A stretch of 64,000 bases of DNA from Deltaproteobacteria bacterium. GTDB taxonomy: Bacteria; Myxococcota_A; UBA9160; UBA6930. Below are positions 26,650-36,700 of this stretch, in pieces (position 1 is the stretch's first letter; each line of letters opens with the position of its first letter). The stretch is from NCBI GenBank assembly GCA_029261815.1, contig JAJDAQ010000061.1, positions 1 through 64,000 of the forward strand, given 5' to 3'. The position numbers and the translations under genes are program-made. The notes beneath the pieces are model-generated. The model had not been told where the DNA came from. It saw nothing but the letters and a program-made list of their open reading frames with translations, and searched no databases.

Positions 26650-27741
26650 ATGGCTTCCCAGTTCGGCACCCTCTTCCGCATTGCCACCTTCGGCGAGTCC
26701 CACGGCGGCGCCGTGGGCGTCGTGGTCGACGGCTGTCCGCCGCGACTCGCGATCTCGCGGGACGAGATCCAGTTCGATCTCGACCGGCGGCGCCCAGGCC
26801 AGAGCCGACTCACCACGCCGCGGCAGGAAGACGACCAGGTCGAGATCCTCTCCGGCGTATTCGAAGGCCGAACGTTAGGCACGTCGATCGGTCTCGTCGT
26901 CCGGAACAAGGACGCGCGCCCGTCCTCCTACGAAGACTTCAAGGACGTTTTTCGCCCGTCCCACGCTGACTACACCACCGAGGCCAAGTACGGCATCCGC
27001 AATTGGCAGGGCGGCGGTCGGGCCAGCGCTCGCGAGACCATCGGCCGTGTCGCGGCCGCTGCGATCGCGCGCAAGATCCTCAAGGAGGCAGCCGGCATCG
27101 AAGTGCTCGGCTGGGTCCAGAGCGTCCATGACATTGAGGCCGACGTTGACCGCGACCGCGTCACCCTGGAACAGGTAGAAGCGCAGGACACCCGCTGCCC
27201 GGACGCGGCTGCGGCCACGGCCATGGAAGAAGCCATCGATGCCGCACGCGAACGCGGCGATTCGCTCGGCGGAACTGTCGAGTGCGTCGCACGCGGCGTT
27301 CCAGCAGGCCTTGGAGAGCCCGTCTTCGAGAAACTCGAAGCCGATTTCGCCCAGGGGCTGATGTCGCTTCCGGCCGCCAAGGGCTTCGAAGTCGGCAGCG
27401 GCTTTGCCGGAACCCGGATGACCGGCCTCGAACACAACGACCCGTTCGTACCCGGAGAAGGGGGACGGCCGCGCACGACCTCCAACTACTCGGGCGGAAT
27501 CCAGGGCGGAATCAGCAACGGCGAGCGCATCGATCTCCGCGTGGCATTCAAGCCGACGGCAACGATTCGCTCGGCCCAGAACACCGTCAATCGAGCGGGA
27601 GAGGCTGTCGTCCTCGAGGCGCGCGGCCGTCACGACCCGTGCGTACTGCCGCGTGCCGTTCCGATGGTAGAAGCGATGGTCTGCTTGACGCTATGCGACC
27701 ACTGGCTGCGCCAGCGTGCAGTCGACGTACTCCCTCGCTAG
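26650..27741 (+). CDS. aroC: Chorismate synthase
   Basis: Final shikimate-pathway enzyme, converting EPSP to chorismate with reduced FMN. The 363-residue protein starts [19 protein letters not shown] and contains the signature regions [38 protein letters not shown] and [21 protein letters not shown] 26650 fits the family N-terminus; GTG 26641 is possible and adds three residues. No clear ribosome site was seen for either. It ends 8 bases from the convergent membrane protein. Confidence 0.95.
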   Translation: MASQFGTLFRIATFGESHGGAVGVVVDGCPPRLAISRDEIQFDLDRRRPGQSRLTTPRQEDDQVEILSGVFEGRTLGTSIGLVVRNKDARPSSYEDFKDVFRPSHADYTTEAKYGIRNWQGGGRASARETIGRVAAAAIARKILKEAAGIEVLGWVQSVHDIEADVDRDRVTLEQVEAQDTRCPDAAAATAMEEAIDAARERGDSLGGTVECVARGVPAGLGEPVFEKLEADFAQGLMSLPAAKGFEVGSGFAGTRMTGLEHNDPFVPGEGGRPRTTSNYSGGIQGGISNGERIDLRVAFKPTATIRSAQNTVNRAGEAVVLEARGRHDPCVLPRAVPMVEAMVCLTLCDHWLRQRAVDVLPR

Positions 27742-27749
27742 GCACGGGA

Positions 27750-28193
27750 CTACGGAAGCAGAACGAAGCCGGTGCCGAACGCGGCAGCGCCCGAGAACAC
27801 CGAGAGCAACGCGAGGATTCCGTGGATCTCGGGCTCTCGACTCTGCCCTTTCTCCAGGCGTCGGCCGAGGGCCGCTGTCGCGAGGAAGAGCACGAGCGCT
27901 GTCGTACTGACGAAGCCATGCGCGGTGCTGAAGACATCCCAGCCTCGCAGCAGCACGACCGACAACAGCCCGGCACCGAATCCGATCAGCAGCATTCCCA
28001 TCGTCGGCTTCGCGAAGCGCAGGTGACTTCGATAGTCGGCCGCGTCCTTTCGAATTCCCCGTCGCCGCGCAGTTCGTAGCCGCAGCCCGGCGCGCAACGT
28101 CACGACGGCCATGGCGAGACTCGCCAACATCCACACAGGATGCAGGTAGGCCAGATAGAAGGAGACAGGGTCCACTCCGGTGGCGTCTGCCAC
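27750..28193 (-). CDS. DUF4079-like four-helix membrane protein
   Basis: A 147-residue integral membrane protein with about four hydrophobic helices. Histidines lie at helix ends (YLAYLHPVW, TAHGFVS, IHGILAL), a pattern seen in DUF4079/cytochrome b561-like proteins, so heme binding is possible. GTG 28193 lies 5 bases after the MoCF gene stop; co-translation is likely. Function unknown. Confidence 0.65.
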   Translation of the reverse strand: MADATGVDPVSFYLAYLHPVWMLASLAMAVVTLRAGLRLRTARRRGIRKDAADYRSHLRFAKPTMGMLLIGFGAGLLSVVLLRGWDVFSTAHGFVSTTALVLFLATAALGRRLEKGQSREPEIHGILALLSVFSGAAAFGTGFVLLP

Positions 28194-28198
28194 GCGCG

Positions 28199-28924
28199 CT
28201 ACTCGACCTTGTGGATGGCATCGTCCGGGAGCTTGGCCAACAACGCGTCGAGCGAGTCCTGCAAATAGCCCGCATCACGCGACTCAAGCGTCAGCAGCAC
28301 GTGGAACATCTCCTCACCGATCTTGGGGTAGGAGCCCAGCATCAGCTCCGGGAATTCCTGCAGGAGTTCGTTCAGCGAGTGGGCGATGTCGCTCTCGCGC
28401 TGCTTGACGTAGACCTGCTTCAAGAGCACGGGAACACCGCGGAAGCGGCTGCGGATCGACTCGAACTTCTTGTAGAGAAGCTCCGGAATTCCGGGGAAGA
28501 CGTGCACGTTCTGGACGATCACCACGGGGAACCACAGGTCGCCGGCATCCACGAGCTGCGAGCCATCGGGAACCATGGCCATCTTGAGCTGGCTCTCGTT
28601 CGGTGGCTTGTTTTGCGCGCGCTCGATGCGCGCCGCGATGCTCTCACTCTTCGTGATCTCGAGGTCGAAGGCCTGGGCGACGGCCTCCATCGTCATGTCG
28701 TCGTGGGTCGGGCCGATGCCGCCGGTCGTGAAGACGTGGTCATACGCGTCACTCATCGAGCGGACTTCGCGTGCGATGCCTTCGACATCGTCCGGGATCG
28801 TCAGGATCCGCTCGACCTCGACGCCCAGCTCGCGCAGCTCGCGACACAAATAGGGCGAGTTCGTGTCCGTGACCTTCCCGGACAGAATCTCGTTTCCGAT
28901 GATGAGAATCCCGGCTGTGGGCAT
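28199..28924 (-). CDS. MoCF-domain protein (CinA/MoaB-like)
   Basis: A 241-residue protein with an N-terminal molybdopterin-binding-like fold (ILIIGNEILSGKVTDTNS, FTTGGIGPTHDDMT) and a C-terminal domain resembling the middle part of CinA. The CinA deamidase domain is absent. Homologues act on ADP-ribose or pyridine nucleotides in some families, but function for the short form is unsettled. ATG 28924 is chosen at the conserved start; the longer frame runs across the divergent ferredoxin gene. Confidence 0.82.
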   Translation of the reverse strand: MPTAGILIIGNEILSGKVTDTNSPYLCRELRELGVEVERILTIPDDVEGIAREVRSMSDAYDHVFTTGGIGPTHDDMTMEAVAQAFDLEITKSESIAARIERAQNKPPNESQLKMAMVPDGSQLVDAGDLWFPVVIVQNVHVFPGIPELLYKKFESIRSRFRGVPVLLKQVYVKQRESDIAHSLNELLQEFPELMLGSYPKIGEEMFHVLLTLESRDAGYLQDSLDALLAKLPDDAIHKVE

Positions 28925-29011
28925 CGCGGTAGGGTATCCCAGCCGTCGGAGGGTTGCCGACGCTCTCGCAGCCCGACCCGTCGCGCTCTCCCGGTTGCCT
29001 ACACTCGCGCG

Positions 29012-29320
29012 ATGGATCACGAAGTGCAGTTCGAACGCCGCGTTCGGGGCGTGACGGAGCGCGTGTACGTCCGCGTCGCGGACGGAACCTCGCTCTGGCA
29101 TGCCGCCCGCGACCAGGGACTGCCGGTGGCCACGTCCTGCCAGGGCTCGGCCCTTTGTGCACGATGCGGGATGCAGATTCGGGAGGGAGAGGCCGCGCTC
29201 AGCGCTGAGACGGAGCCCGAACGCGTCGCCAAGGGACGCGGCAATGTGGACCCCGCGCAGCGTCTCTCCTGCCAGGCCTTCGTGCACGGAAACGTCGTCG
29301 CCACGACGACATACTGGTAG
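29012..29320 (+). CDS. [2Fe-2S] ferredoxin
   Basis: A 102-residue beta-grasp ferredoxin with the cluster ligands C-x5-C-x2-C (SCQGSALCARC) and a fourth cysteine about 35 residues on (LSCQAF). It is an electron carrier. ATG 29012 is 87 bp from the divergent MoCF gene. The CbiX-like chelatase begins 7 bases after the stop, so the two are likely co-expressed. Confidence 0.88.
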   Translation: MDHEVQFERRVRGVTERVYVRVADGTSLWHAARDQGLPVATSCQGSALCARCGMQIREGEAALSAETEPERVAKGRGNVDPAQRLSCQAFVHGNVVATTTYW

Positions 29321-29327
29321 GCGAGCC

Positions 29328-29714
29328 GTGGGCGGGCAGGCCATCATCATCGTTGACCACGGCAGCCGCGCGGCAGCTGCGAACGAGCAGCTCGACGAAA
29401 TCGCCGAGCGGCTGCGTGCACGGCTGCCCGAAGCGCAGGTCGAAGCCGCTCATATGGAGCTTGCCCAACCCGACTTGCCGACCGCAATCGACCAATGCGT
29501 CACCCGGGGCGCATCCACGATCACGATCGCGCTCTGGTTCCTGGCCCCAGGTCGACACGGCGCGGGGGACATCCCGCGGATCGCGTCCGAAGCCCGCACG
29601 CGTCATCCGGGGATCGAGATCGTCACCACCGAACCGCTTGGTGTACACGATGGGCTCGTCGATGCCCTCACTGACCGCATCAACGAAAGTGCCAGTCGCT
29701 CGCGAAAGGCGTGA
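29328..29714 (+). CDS. Short CbiX-type sirohydrochlorin chelatase
   Basis: A 128-residue single-domain chelatase of the CbiX-S type, which functions as a homodimer. The metal-site histidines lie in IIVDHGSRAAA and in WFLAPGRHGAGDIP. It would insert iron (siroheme) or cobalt into sirohydrochlorin. The sulfite reductase at 58-60 kb needs siroheme, so an iron role (SirB-like) is the more likely here; no cobalamin gene is visible. GTG 29328 immediately precedes GGQAIIIV. Confidence 0.82.
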   Translation: MGGQAIIIVDHGSRAAAANEQLDEIAERLRARLPEAQVEAAHMELAQPDLPTAIDQCVTRGASTITIALWFLAPGRHGAGDIPRIASEARTRHPGIEIVTTEPLGVHDGLVDALTDRINESASRSRKA

Positions 29715-30420
29715 GTTCGAGTGCGCGAGCGACCGCCCGAGACGCCCCGTTGTCGAGGCGCGCACTATAGAGCGGGACCACGCCGTGCCGAGTCATGGCT
29801 GCGGCCCAGGCATCGACCGCGTCGGCCGCGAATCCCCTGCCCCGATACGCCGCGAGCGTTTCGACGCCGACCTCGCAGCCGCGGCCCGGCGTCGTCGCGC
29901 AGAACGCCAGCGAGACGGGCGCCCCGTTCTCCAGAATGCCGAACACGGGCCCACGCAAGGCGAGACTTCCGGCCAGGTGCGGGAACGCCAGTGCCGCCTC
30001 CGAGACCTCGGCGGGCGTAAGCGGACGAGCCTGCGACCCCGCACGACCTCCCACATCGTCGAAGCGATAGGCCAGCCCGGAAAACGCGTGTGTGACCGGG
30101 TGCCGCTCCTCGATCCGGACGCGCATGGCGTGCAGTCGTTCCGGAACAGCTTCCAGATCGGGCACTGCGCGTTCGGCTCCCGCGAGCCGGGCCAGGTCCC
30201 GCGTCAGATCTTCGTCCAGGCCTGCGCGCAGCCGCCAGAGGTTCCCGAGCCGCGTCTTCCCGAAGAACAGGAATGGCGCGCCGTCATCTTCCGCTGACGG
30301 ATCGTTGAAGCGAACGATCCGGCCGTCGTCATTGTGTTCATAGAGCGAACCGATCTGGAGGGTGAGCCAATCGAGGTCGTGCCCCAGCGCGTCAGGCGTC
30401 GCGGCCATGCTCGTGCTCAT
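29680..30420 (-). CDS. GNAT-family N-acetyltransferase
   Basis: A 246-residue protein. The C-terminal third is a GNAT domain with the acetyl-CoA loop LAAYRGRGFAADAV (Q/RxxGxG/A) and a strand-helix ending PLYSARLDNGASRAVA. The N-terminal half (RFNDPSAEDDGAPFLFFGKTRLGNLWRLR) is a GCN5-related second lobe seen in FR47-like proteins. ATG 30420 is preceded by GGAAGG; ATG 30408 is possible. It overlaps the small membrane protein upstream and converges with the chelatase gene (35-bp overlap). Substrate unknown. Confidence 0.75.
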   Translation of the reverse strand: MSTSMAATPDALGHDLDWLTLQIGSLYEHNDDGRIVRFNDPSAEDDGAPFLFFGKTRLGNLWRLRAGLDEDLTRDLARLAGAERAVPDLEAVPERLHAMRVRIEERHPVTHAFSGLAYRFDDVGGRAGSQARPLTPAEVSEAALAFPHLAGSLALRGPVFGILENGAPVSLAFCATTPGRGCEVGVETLAAYRGRGFAADAVDAWAAAMTRHGVVPLYSARLDNGASRAVARALELTPFASDWHFR

Positions 30421-30670
30421 GGACCTTCCAGGTCGCGCGGGCGGCCATCGAGCCGGTTGCAGTGAAGATGGCGATACAGAAGAGCAGCGTCGCGGCAAAA
30501 CTCCAACTCGCAAGACCTTCGGGGAGCGGAACTTCCTGGATGTTCATGACGACCAGCGACATCAAAGCGCCGAGCGGCAGCCCTCGGGACAACAAGCCCT
30601 GCCGAAGCACGAACGCGCGCGGCCCGCGCGCGCGAATCGCAGCCCACTCCTCTCGGTCATAGCGTCGCAT
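30392..30670 (-). CDS. Small two-helix membrane protein
   Basis: A 92-residue protein with a charged N-terminus (MRRYDREEWAAIRARG) and two predicted transmembrane helices (about 32-48 and 56-75), ending in a His/Glu-rich tail. The start is uncertain: ATG 30670 is used here, with ATG 30700 and ATG 30718 as longer options. It overlaps the GNAT start by 29 bases. No family recognised. Confidence 0.55.
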   Translation of the reverse strand: MRRYDREEWAAIRARGPRAFVLRQGLLSRGLPLGALMSLVVMNIQEVPLPEGLASWSFAATLLFCIAIFTATGSMAARATWKVHEHEHGRDA

Positions 30671-30698
30671 GCAGCGAGGATGGCGCCGGCTCGGGGGC

Positions 30699-31904
30699 AT
30701 GTCATCTTCGGCGCGCATGACGCGTCTCTCGGCATTCTGGTTCGTGTACATGGCCGGGCTCGGGCTCGTCTACCCGTTCCAGGCTGTCTGGTACCAGGAC
30801 AGTGCGGGGCTCACGGGCTGGCAGCTCGGCATGGTGCTGGCCCTCCGGCCGATCATGGGCATCGTTGGCCAACCCTTGTTCGGCCGCATCGCGGACCGCA
30901 GCGGTCGGCGCGCCCTGACGCTGGCCGTCGTGCTGGCGGGTGCCGGCGTCGCCTACTTCGTCCTGCCCTGGGCGCCCGGCATCTGGGCCGTCGTTGGCGT
31001 GGCCGCGGTCGCCGCCTTCTTCGGAACGTCGGTGATGTCGCTCGGGACGTCCGTGAGCATGGCGGCCCTCGGAAGTCAGGCGAGCCAACGCTTCGGGAGC
31101 GTCCGCGTCTGGGGCACGGTCGGGTACGCGATCGTTCTCTTCGCGTTTCCGCGTCTGCTGGGAGCCTGGCGAGACCGCGAGGGCCTGACCGATGCCACCG
31201 GCGAGCCTGGCCTCGGCGCGATCTTCATGGGGATGGCCGTCTTCTGCCTGCTCGCGGCCGTGGTCGTGGCCCGGGTCCCGATCGCGGGCCAGGCCGCGGC
31301 GAAGAGCCGACGCGGCGATGTCGCCCTGCTGCTGAAGCACCGCCCATACATCGCCCTGTTGGTCGTGACCTTCCTGGGCCATGGCCTCCTCCAGGGCCCG
31401 ATCCAATTCTTTCCACTGCTCGTCGCCGAGCGCGGTGGCGGATTGACCGATGTTTCGAACCTCTGGCTCCCGATGCTGGGGATGGAGACCCTGCTTGTCG
31501 CCTACTCGAGCCGAGGGGCCGACCGTTTCGGACCGAAGGCCCTGATCGGTGTCGGCATCGCGGCCGACGGATTGCGCTGGGTGCTGACGCTTCTCGCTCC
31601 GACCCTGGGCTGGATGATCTTCCCGCAGTTCCTTCACGGCGTCGTGATCGCCGGCTTCCTGATCGGGACCGCGCTCTACGTCGAACAGGTCACTCCCGAT
31701 CGCTTGCGTTCAACAGGCCAGGCGGGGCTCGCAATGGTGGGTGTAAGTTGTGCGACCGCGTTCTCAAACCTATGGGTGGGCCTGAGCGTAGATTTATGGG
31801 GGATCAAGGCCCCATTTTGGGTGGGCGGAGTTGGAGCGATGACCCTGGGCGTTCTTGCGCTCCTTTGGCTCCCGAAGCCGCAGAAGATGGCCGAACTCCC
31901 CTAG
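30699..31904 (+). CDS. MFS transporter (MFS_1-like)
   Basis: A 401-residue protein with 12 predicted transmembrane helices and the MFS A-motif GRIADRSGRRALT between helices 2 and 3. The overall pattern resembles the HcaT/LacY-like MFS_1-like subgroup. Substrate unknown. ATG 30699 is used; ATG 30717 and ATG 30669 are in frame, and none has a good ribosome site. It is divergent from the small membrane protein and ends 57 bp before the TetR start. Confidence 0.85.
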   Translation: MSSSARMTRLSAFWFVYMAGLGLVYPFQAVWYQDSAGLTGWQLGMVLALRPIMGIVGQPLFGRIADRSGRRALTLAVVLAGAGVAYFVLPWAPGIWAVVGVAAVAAFFGTSVMSLGTSVSMAALGSQASQRFGSVRVWGTVGYAIVLFAFPRLLGAWRDREGLTDATGEPGLGAIFMGMAVFCLLAAVVVARVPIAGQAAAKSRRGDVALLLKHRPYIALLVVTFLGHGLLQGPIQFFPLLVAERGGGLTDVSNLWLPMLGMETLLVAYSSRGADRFGPKALIGVGIAADGLRWVLTLLAPTLGWMIFPQFLHGVVIAGFLIGTALYVEQVTPDRLRSTGQAGLAMVGVSCATAFSNLWVGLSVDLWGIKAPFWVGGVGAMTLGVLALLWLPKPQKMAELP

Positions 31905-31926
31905 GGGCCGGTGTTTATACTCAAAT

Positions 31927-31958
31927 TTGACGATACTGGTTGAATTCGTACAATATCG
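31927..31958 (+). promoter_or_regulatory. Promoter and overlapping palindrome for the TetR-RND operon
   Basis: TTGACG (31927-31932), a 16-bp spacer and TACAAT (31949-31954) make a strong sigma70 promoter whose start falls near 31961, next to the ATG at 31962. A 28-bp imperfect palindrome (31931-31958, 20 of 28 positions symmetrical, centred on GAATTC) covers the spacer and -10. This is the size and placement expected of a TetR operator. Confidence 0.7.
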
Positions 31959-31961
31959 GCC

Positions 31962-32597
31962 ATGTCGCAAGTGGCCCCCCAACCGCTCCCGGCACGGATC
32001 GACCGTGCCGAACGAACTCGCCAGCGCATCCTCGATGCCGCCGGAAGTTGCTTTGCCGCCACCGGGTTTTCGAAGACCACGGTGGAAGAGATCGCCGCCC
32101 GCGCCGGCGTCTCCAAGGGCATCGTCTACCACCATTTCGATGGGAAGGACGGACTGCTCGAACGCGTGGTCGAGCGGCTGTGCGCCGACTGGGTAGAAGT
32201 CAGCGGACTCCACACGTGGATCACACGGACGGACTCGCTAGAGGACGCAATCAGCGGGATGCTGCGCGCGTCGCTGGCATACGCGCGAACCCATCCGCTG
32301 GTGAAGGGACTCTTTACCCTGGACCCGCTGGTCACCCGCGCGCTCGGCTCGAGCGAAAGCGTCAGACGCGTCACCGAAGCGTCTCGTCGGCACATGGTGG
32401 ACGAGATCCGTGCCGGCATCGAACGTGGCGAGCTGCGCTCCAGCCTGGACCCCGACCGCGTGACCGACGTCATCCGGTTGATCGACATGGCCCTGATCGA
32501 CCACTTGCTGTCGCGGGACTGGATCGATGTCTCCGACGACGGGTTCGTCGATGCCTGCCTGGACATCCTCTTCAACGGGATCGGAGGTTCGCAATGA
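31962..32597 (+). CDS. TetR-family regulator of the RND pump
   Basis: A 211-residue TetR regulator with HTH at about residues 20-62 (TVEEIAARAGVSKGIVYHHF) and an AcrR-like C-domain. No ribosome site precedes ATG 31962 and the promoter start is about 1 nt away, so a leaderless mRNA is likely for this first gene. Its stop overlaps the membrane-fusion-protein start by ATGA. It probably represses the whole unit through the palindrome at 31931-31958. Confidence 0.9.
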   Translation: MSQVAPQPLPARIDRAERTRQRILDAAGSCFAATGFSKTTVEEIAARAGVSKGIVYHHFDGKDGLLERVVERLCADWVEVSGLHTWITRTDSLEDAISGMLRASLAYARTHPLVKGLFTLDPLVTRALGSSESVRRVTEASRRHMVDEIRAGIERGELRSSLDPDRVTDVIRLIDMALIDHLLSRDWIDVSDDGFVDACLDILFNGIGGSQ

Positions 32598-33775
32598 ACC
32601 GGCCTGCCTCGCCCACCACACTGCTCCTGACGGCCGTATGTGCCGCCGCCCTCCTCGTAGGCTGCTCGGAAGCCAATACGGCCGACGACCTGCCGCCCGT
32701 TTCCGCCACCGCCCAGGCACTGGGCGACGCCGACCAGCCAGAAGAAGGTATTGAAGTCGAACGCGTCGAACGGCTGGCTCTGCGCGCCCGCGTTGCAGCA
32801 TCGGGCACGGTCGAGGCGCGCCGTCGGACCGAAGTCGGCGCCGAAGTCACGGGCCGCATCACCCGCGTTCACGTCGATGTCGGCGATGACGTGCCGGTCG
32901 ATGCACCCCTGTTCCAGATCGATCCCGTGCCGTACCGCATGGTCGTGGCCGAAGCGCGCGCAGCCCTGGCCCTCGCAAAGGCCGAGAGTGCCAACGCCGA
33001 CTCGGAAGCCGCGCGCATGCGCGTTCTGGTGGAGCAGGCGGTCGCATCCGAACAGCGCTGGGACCAGCTCCAGACTGTCGCCGCGGTCTCGCGCGCCCGC
33101 GTGGCGGCCGCCCAGGCCCGCCTCGACCGCGCGCGCCGTGATCTCGAGCGAACCGTGGTGCGCGCTCCGTATGCGGCCAGCGTCGTGGAACGACGCGCCC
33201 ACGAAGGCCACGTCGCAGGCATGGAACCCATTCTGGTGATCCAGGAGCAGCATGCGCTCGAGGTCATTCTCGATGTGCCGGAAGCGACGCCGGTGCCCGT
33301 ACGCGTCGGCGACGCCGCGATGCTGTTCGTCGAGGGCCTGGCGGCGCCAATCGCGATCGAAATCGATCGCGTCGCCGGTCGCGTCGACCCCCATACCCGG
33401 ACCTACGAAGTGCGCGCCGATGTCGTGGACACGCGCGGGCTCCTGAAGGCTGGAAGTTATGCGCGGGCCGAGATCCAGCCGACGCGGATGGCCCCCCAGG
33501 CAGTAGTCGCGGACACCGCCGTTCTCAACCGCGATGGCCGCAGCTATCTCCTTCGGGTCGAGGACGGTGTCGTGCGGCACGTCCCGGTCCGCATCGGCAT
33601 CCAGGTCGACGGACGAGCCGAAGTGCTCTCCGGCATCTCCCCCGGCGACTGGGTCGTGACCGGTGAAGCGGTCGTCCGCCTGGCGGATGGCACGCGGGTC
33701 GCTGGTGTCGGCGCTGACGTGCCTGCGCTCTCGACTGCGCATCAGCCGGCGACGCCCGAGGAGCCCGGCACGTGA
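32594..33775 (+). CDS. RND efflux membrane-fusion lipoprotein
   Basis: A 393-residue periplasmic adaptor with lipobox LVGC (Cys24), barrel-sandwich hybrid halves (about 70-105 and 180-215), an alpha-hairpin rich in alanine and arginine (about 107-178), then beta-barrel and membrane-proximal domains. It would join the RND pump to an outer-membrane channel. GGAGG at 32583-32587 supports ATG 32594. No outer-membrane factor gene follows, so a TolC-like protein encoded elsewhere is required. Confidence 0.92.
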   Translation: MNRPASPTTLLLTAVCAAALLVGCSEANTADDLPPVSATAQALGDADQPEEGIEVERVERLALRARVAASGTVEARRRTEVGAEVTGRITRVHVDVGDDVPVDAPLFQIDPVPYRMVVAEARAALALAKAESANADSEAARMRVLVEQAVASEQRWDQLQTVAAVSRARVAAAQARLDRARRDLERTVVRAPYAASVVERRAHEGHVAGMEPILVIQEQHALEVILDVPEATPVPVRVGDAAMLFVEGLAAPIAIEIDRVAGRVDPHTRTYEVRADVVDTRGLLKAGSYARAEIQPTRMAPQAVVADTAVLNRDGRSYLLRVEDGVVRHVPVRIGIQVDGRAEVLSGISPGDWVVTGEAVVRLADGTRVAGVGADVPALSTAHQPATPEEPGT

Positions 33776-36700
33776 AGATTGCCGACATCTCGATCGATCG
33801 GCCGGTCTTTGCCGGGATGCTCATCGTCTCGCTCGTGGTGCTGGGCCTCGTCTCGTTGCAACGAACCGAGCTGCGTCTCGAGCCCGAGATCGACTTTCCC
33901 TACGCCTACGTCGTCACCGAACTTCGCGGCGCTTCGCCCGAAACCGTCGAACGCGAAGTCACCGACATCCTGGAGCAGGCGCTGAACCCCATCGAGGGCA
34001 TCAAGAACCTGTCTTCGACCTCGTCCCAGGGCATCTCGCGAGTCTTCATCGAGTTCGGCATTGGGTACGACGTCGATGTGAAGGCGCAGGAGGTCCGCGA
34101 CAAGGTCGCATTGGCACGTCCGGACCTGCCACTCGATGTCGAATCCCCGGTCGTCCAGAAGTTCGACTTCGATTCGATCGGCTTCATGACGATCGTGATC
34201 GGTGGCAACCTCGGCCCCAAGGAACTAGCGGACTTTGCCGAGTTCGAGGTCAGAGAGCGACTCGAGCGCATTCCGGGCGTTGGCGGCGTAGCCCTCCAGG
34301 GTTCCAGGGAACGCGAAGTCCGCATCTGGCTCGACCCGCTGCGGCTCACGGGTTACGGCGTCTCGATCGACGATGTCGCGAATACCTTGCGCGCCGAGAA
34401 TGCCGAGTTCGCGAGCGGTCGGCTGGAAGGCGAAGCGAAGGAATGGTCGGTCACGACCCAGGGCAAGGCCAGCAGCGTGCTCGAGTTCGGCGAAATCATC
34501 GTCGCCGAACGGGATGGTCGTGTCGTTCGGCTGCGCGACGTTGCCGTCGTCGAGGACGGGCTTGCCGAACGCAAGACCGTGGCGCGCTTCAATGGCCGGC
34601 CCGGTGTGGCCCTCGAGGTCGTCCAGCAAAGTGGCAGCGACCTGGTCGCCGCGACGCGACTCATCCGCAAGGAACTCATCTCGATCCAGGAGACCGCACC
34701 GCCCGAGATCGAAATGACGGTCGCGCGAGACTATGCCCGCATCATCGAGGACCAGGTGGCATCCGTCCTGTTCGACATGATGCTCGCCGCCGCACTGGTC
34801 TTCGTCGTCGTCCTGATCTTCCTTCGCAACTACCGTTCGACGCTGATCGCATCCCTCGCGATTCCGACCAGCGTGATCTCGACATTCACCTTCCTCTACT
34901 GGCTCGACATCTCGCTGAACAACATGACCTTGATGGCGCTGTCGTTGTCGGTCGGCCTCGTGATCGATGATGCGATCGTCGTGCTCGAGGGCATCTACCG
35001 GAAGATCGAAGAAGGCCACGATCGTGTGTCGGCTGCCCGCCTCGGCACGGCCTCGGTCGGTCTCGCCGTCCTGTCGACCACGGCCGCGGTCTGCGCCGTC
35101 TTCGTTCCGATCCGGTTCATGACCAGCACGATGGGGCGCTACTTCTTCGAGTTCGGTGTCACCGTCACGGCCGCCGTCGCGGTTTCGTCCCTCGTCGCGC
35201 TGACGCTGACCCCCATGCTCGCCAGCAAGTATCTGCGGCAGACGCCCAAGGAAGGCGCCTTCTTCCGAGTCTGCGAGAAAGGACTCGTCTGGATGGAGCA
35301 GCGCTATCGGCGCCTGCTCGAAGTCGCGCTCGGCTACCGCCGCGTCACCGTCGTGTTCACGATCGCGATCGTGTTCGGTGGTTGCTGGGTCCAGAGCACG
35401 GTCCCGGTCGACTACTTCACGCAGGACGACCTGAGCGAAGCCCGTGTTTCCATCGATCTACCGATCGGGACGCCCCTCGCGGTGACCGACCGCGTGATGC
35501 GCGACGTCGAGGAAGCCATCGCACGCCATCCCGACGTGCGTGGCGTCTTCGCCTCCGCTGGCAACGTACAGCAGCACCGCCCGAACGAGGCCGTGATCGA
35601 TGTCCTCTTGATCCCCAAGGTCGAGCGCGAGAAGCCGATCGATGACACGTTCGTGGAGCTGCGAGAGATCGCCCGCGGCGCGGCGCCCTCCGTTGAGGAC
35701 CTCACGGTGGGCCACCCGATGTACGCGAGTTCGAGCGGCGACGACATGGTCGACGTCGAGTACGAGCTTCGCGGGCCCGACCTCGACCGCCTCCAACGTT
35801 ATGCCGCCGAGTTGATGCATCGAATGGAGAAGGAACCCGGACTCGTCGACGTCAGTTCGTCCCACGAGACCGGCCGCCCGCAGATCACGCTCGACATCGA
35901 TCGTGGTCGCGCCGCAGAAATGGGCGTCTCCGCGACCGCACTCGGTCGCACACTTCGTACCCTGCTCGCCGGCGAGAAGGTCGGCTCGTTCGAAGACCAG
36001 GGGCACCGCTACGACGTCCGCGTCCAGGTGCTTCCCGAGTACCGCGACGACCCGACCAAGCTCGATCTGATCCGCGTGCGCTCGGTTCGCGGTGAACTGG
36101 TGCCGATCGCGAACGTCGCAAAGATCCACACCGAACTCGGCCCCGTCGAAATCCGGCGCTCGGAACGTGCACGCGTGATCGAAGTCCGGGCGAACACGGC
36201 TGGCGATCTCTCGCTCGAACAGGCCGAGATCCTGCTCGAAGGCTGGGGCCAGGAACTCGGAATCGAAGCACCCGATGCGTTGATTGCGGGCGGCCAGAGT
36301 GAATCACGCGCGGAAGCCGCGGCCGACATTGGACTCGCGCTCGGGCTCGGAATGCTCGCGATCTACATCATCCTCGCGTCGCTCTTCAATTCGTTGACGC
36401 AGCCGATCACGATCATGATGTCGGCTCCGCTCTCCTTCATTGGCGGCTTCCTCGCGCTCAAGCTCGCGGGTCAGAGCATGGACATCATGAGCAACATGGG
36501 GCTGCTCGTCCTGATGGGCCTCGTGATGAAGAACGGCATCCTGCTCGTCGACTACATCACGCAGCTCCGCGAATCGGGGATGGACCGCGATCAGGCGATC
36601 CTCGAGGCGGGCCCCGTGCGCATGCGCCCGGTCCTCATGACATCGGGCGCGCTCGTGTTCGGCCTGCTTCCGATGGCGCTCTCGACGGCAACCGGTGCCG

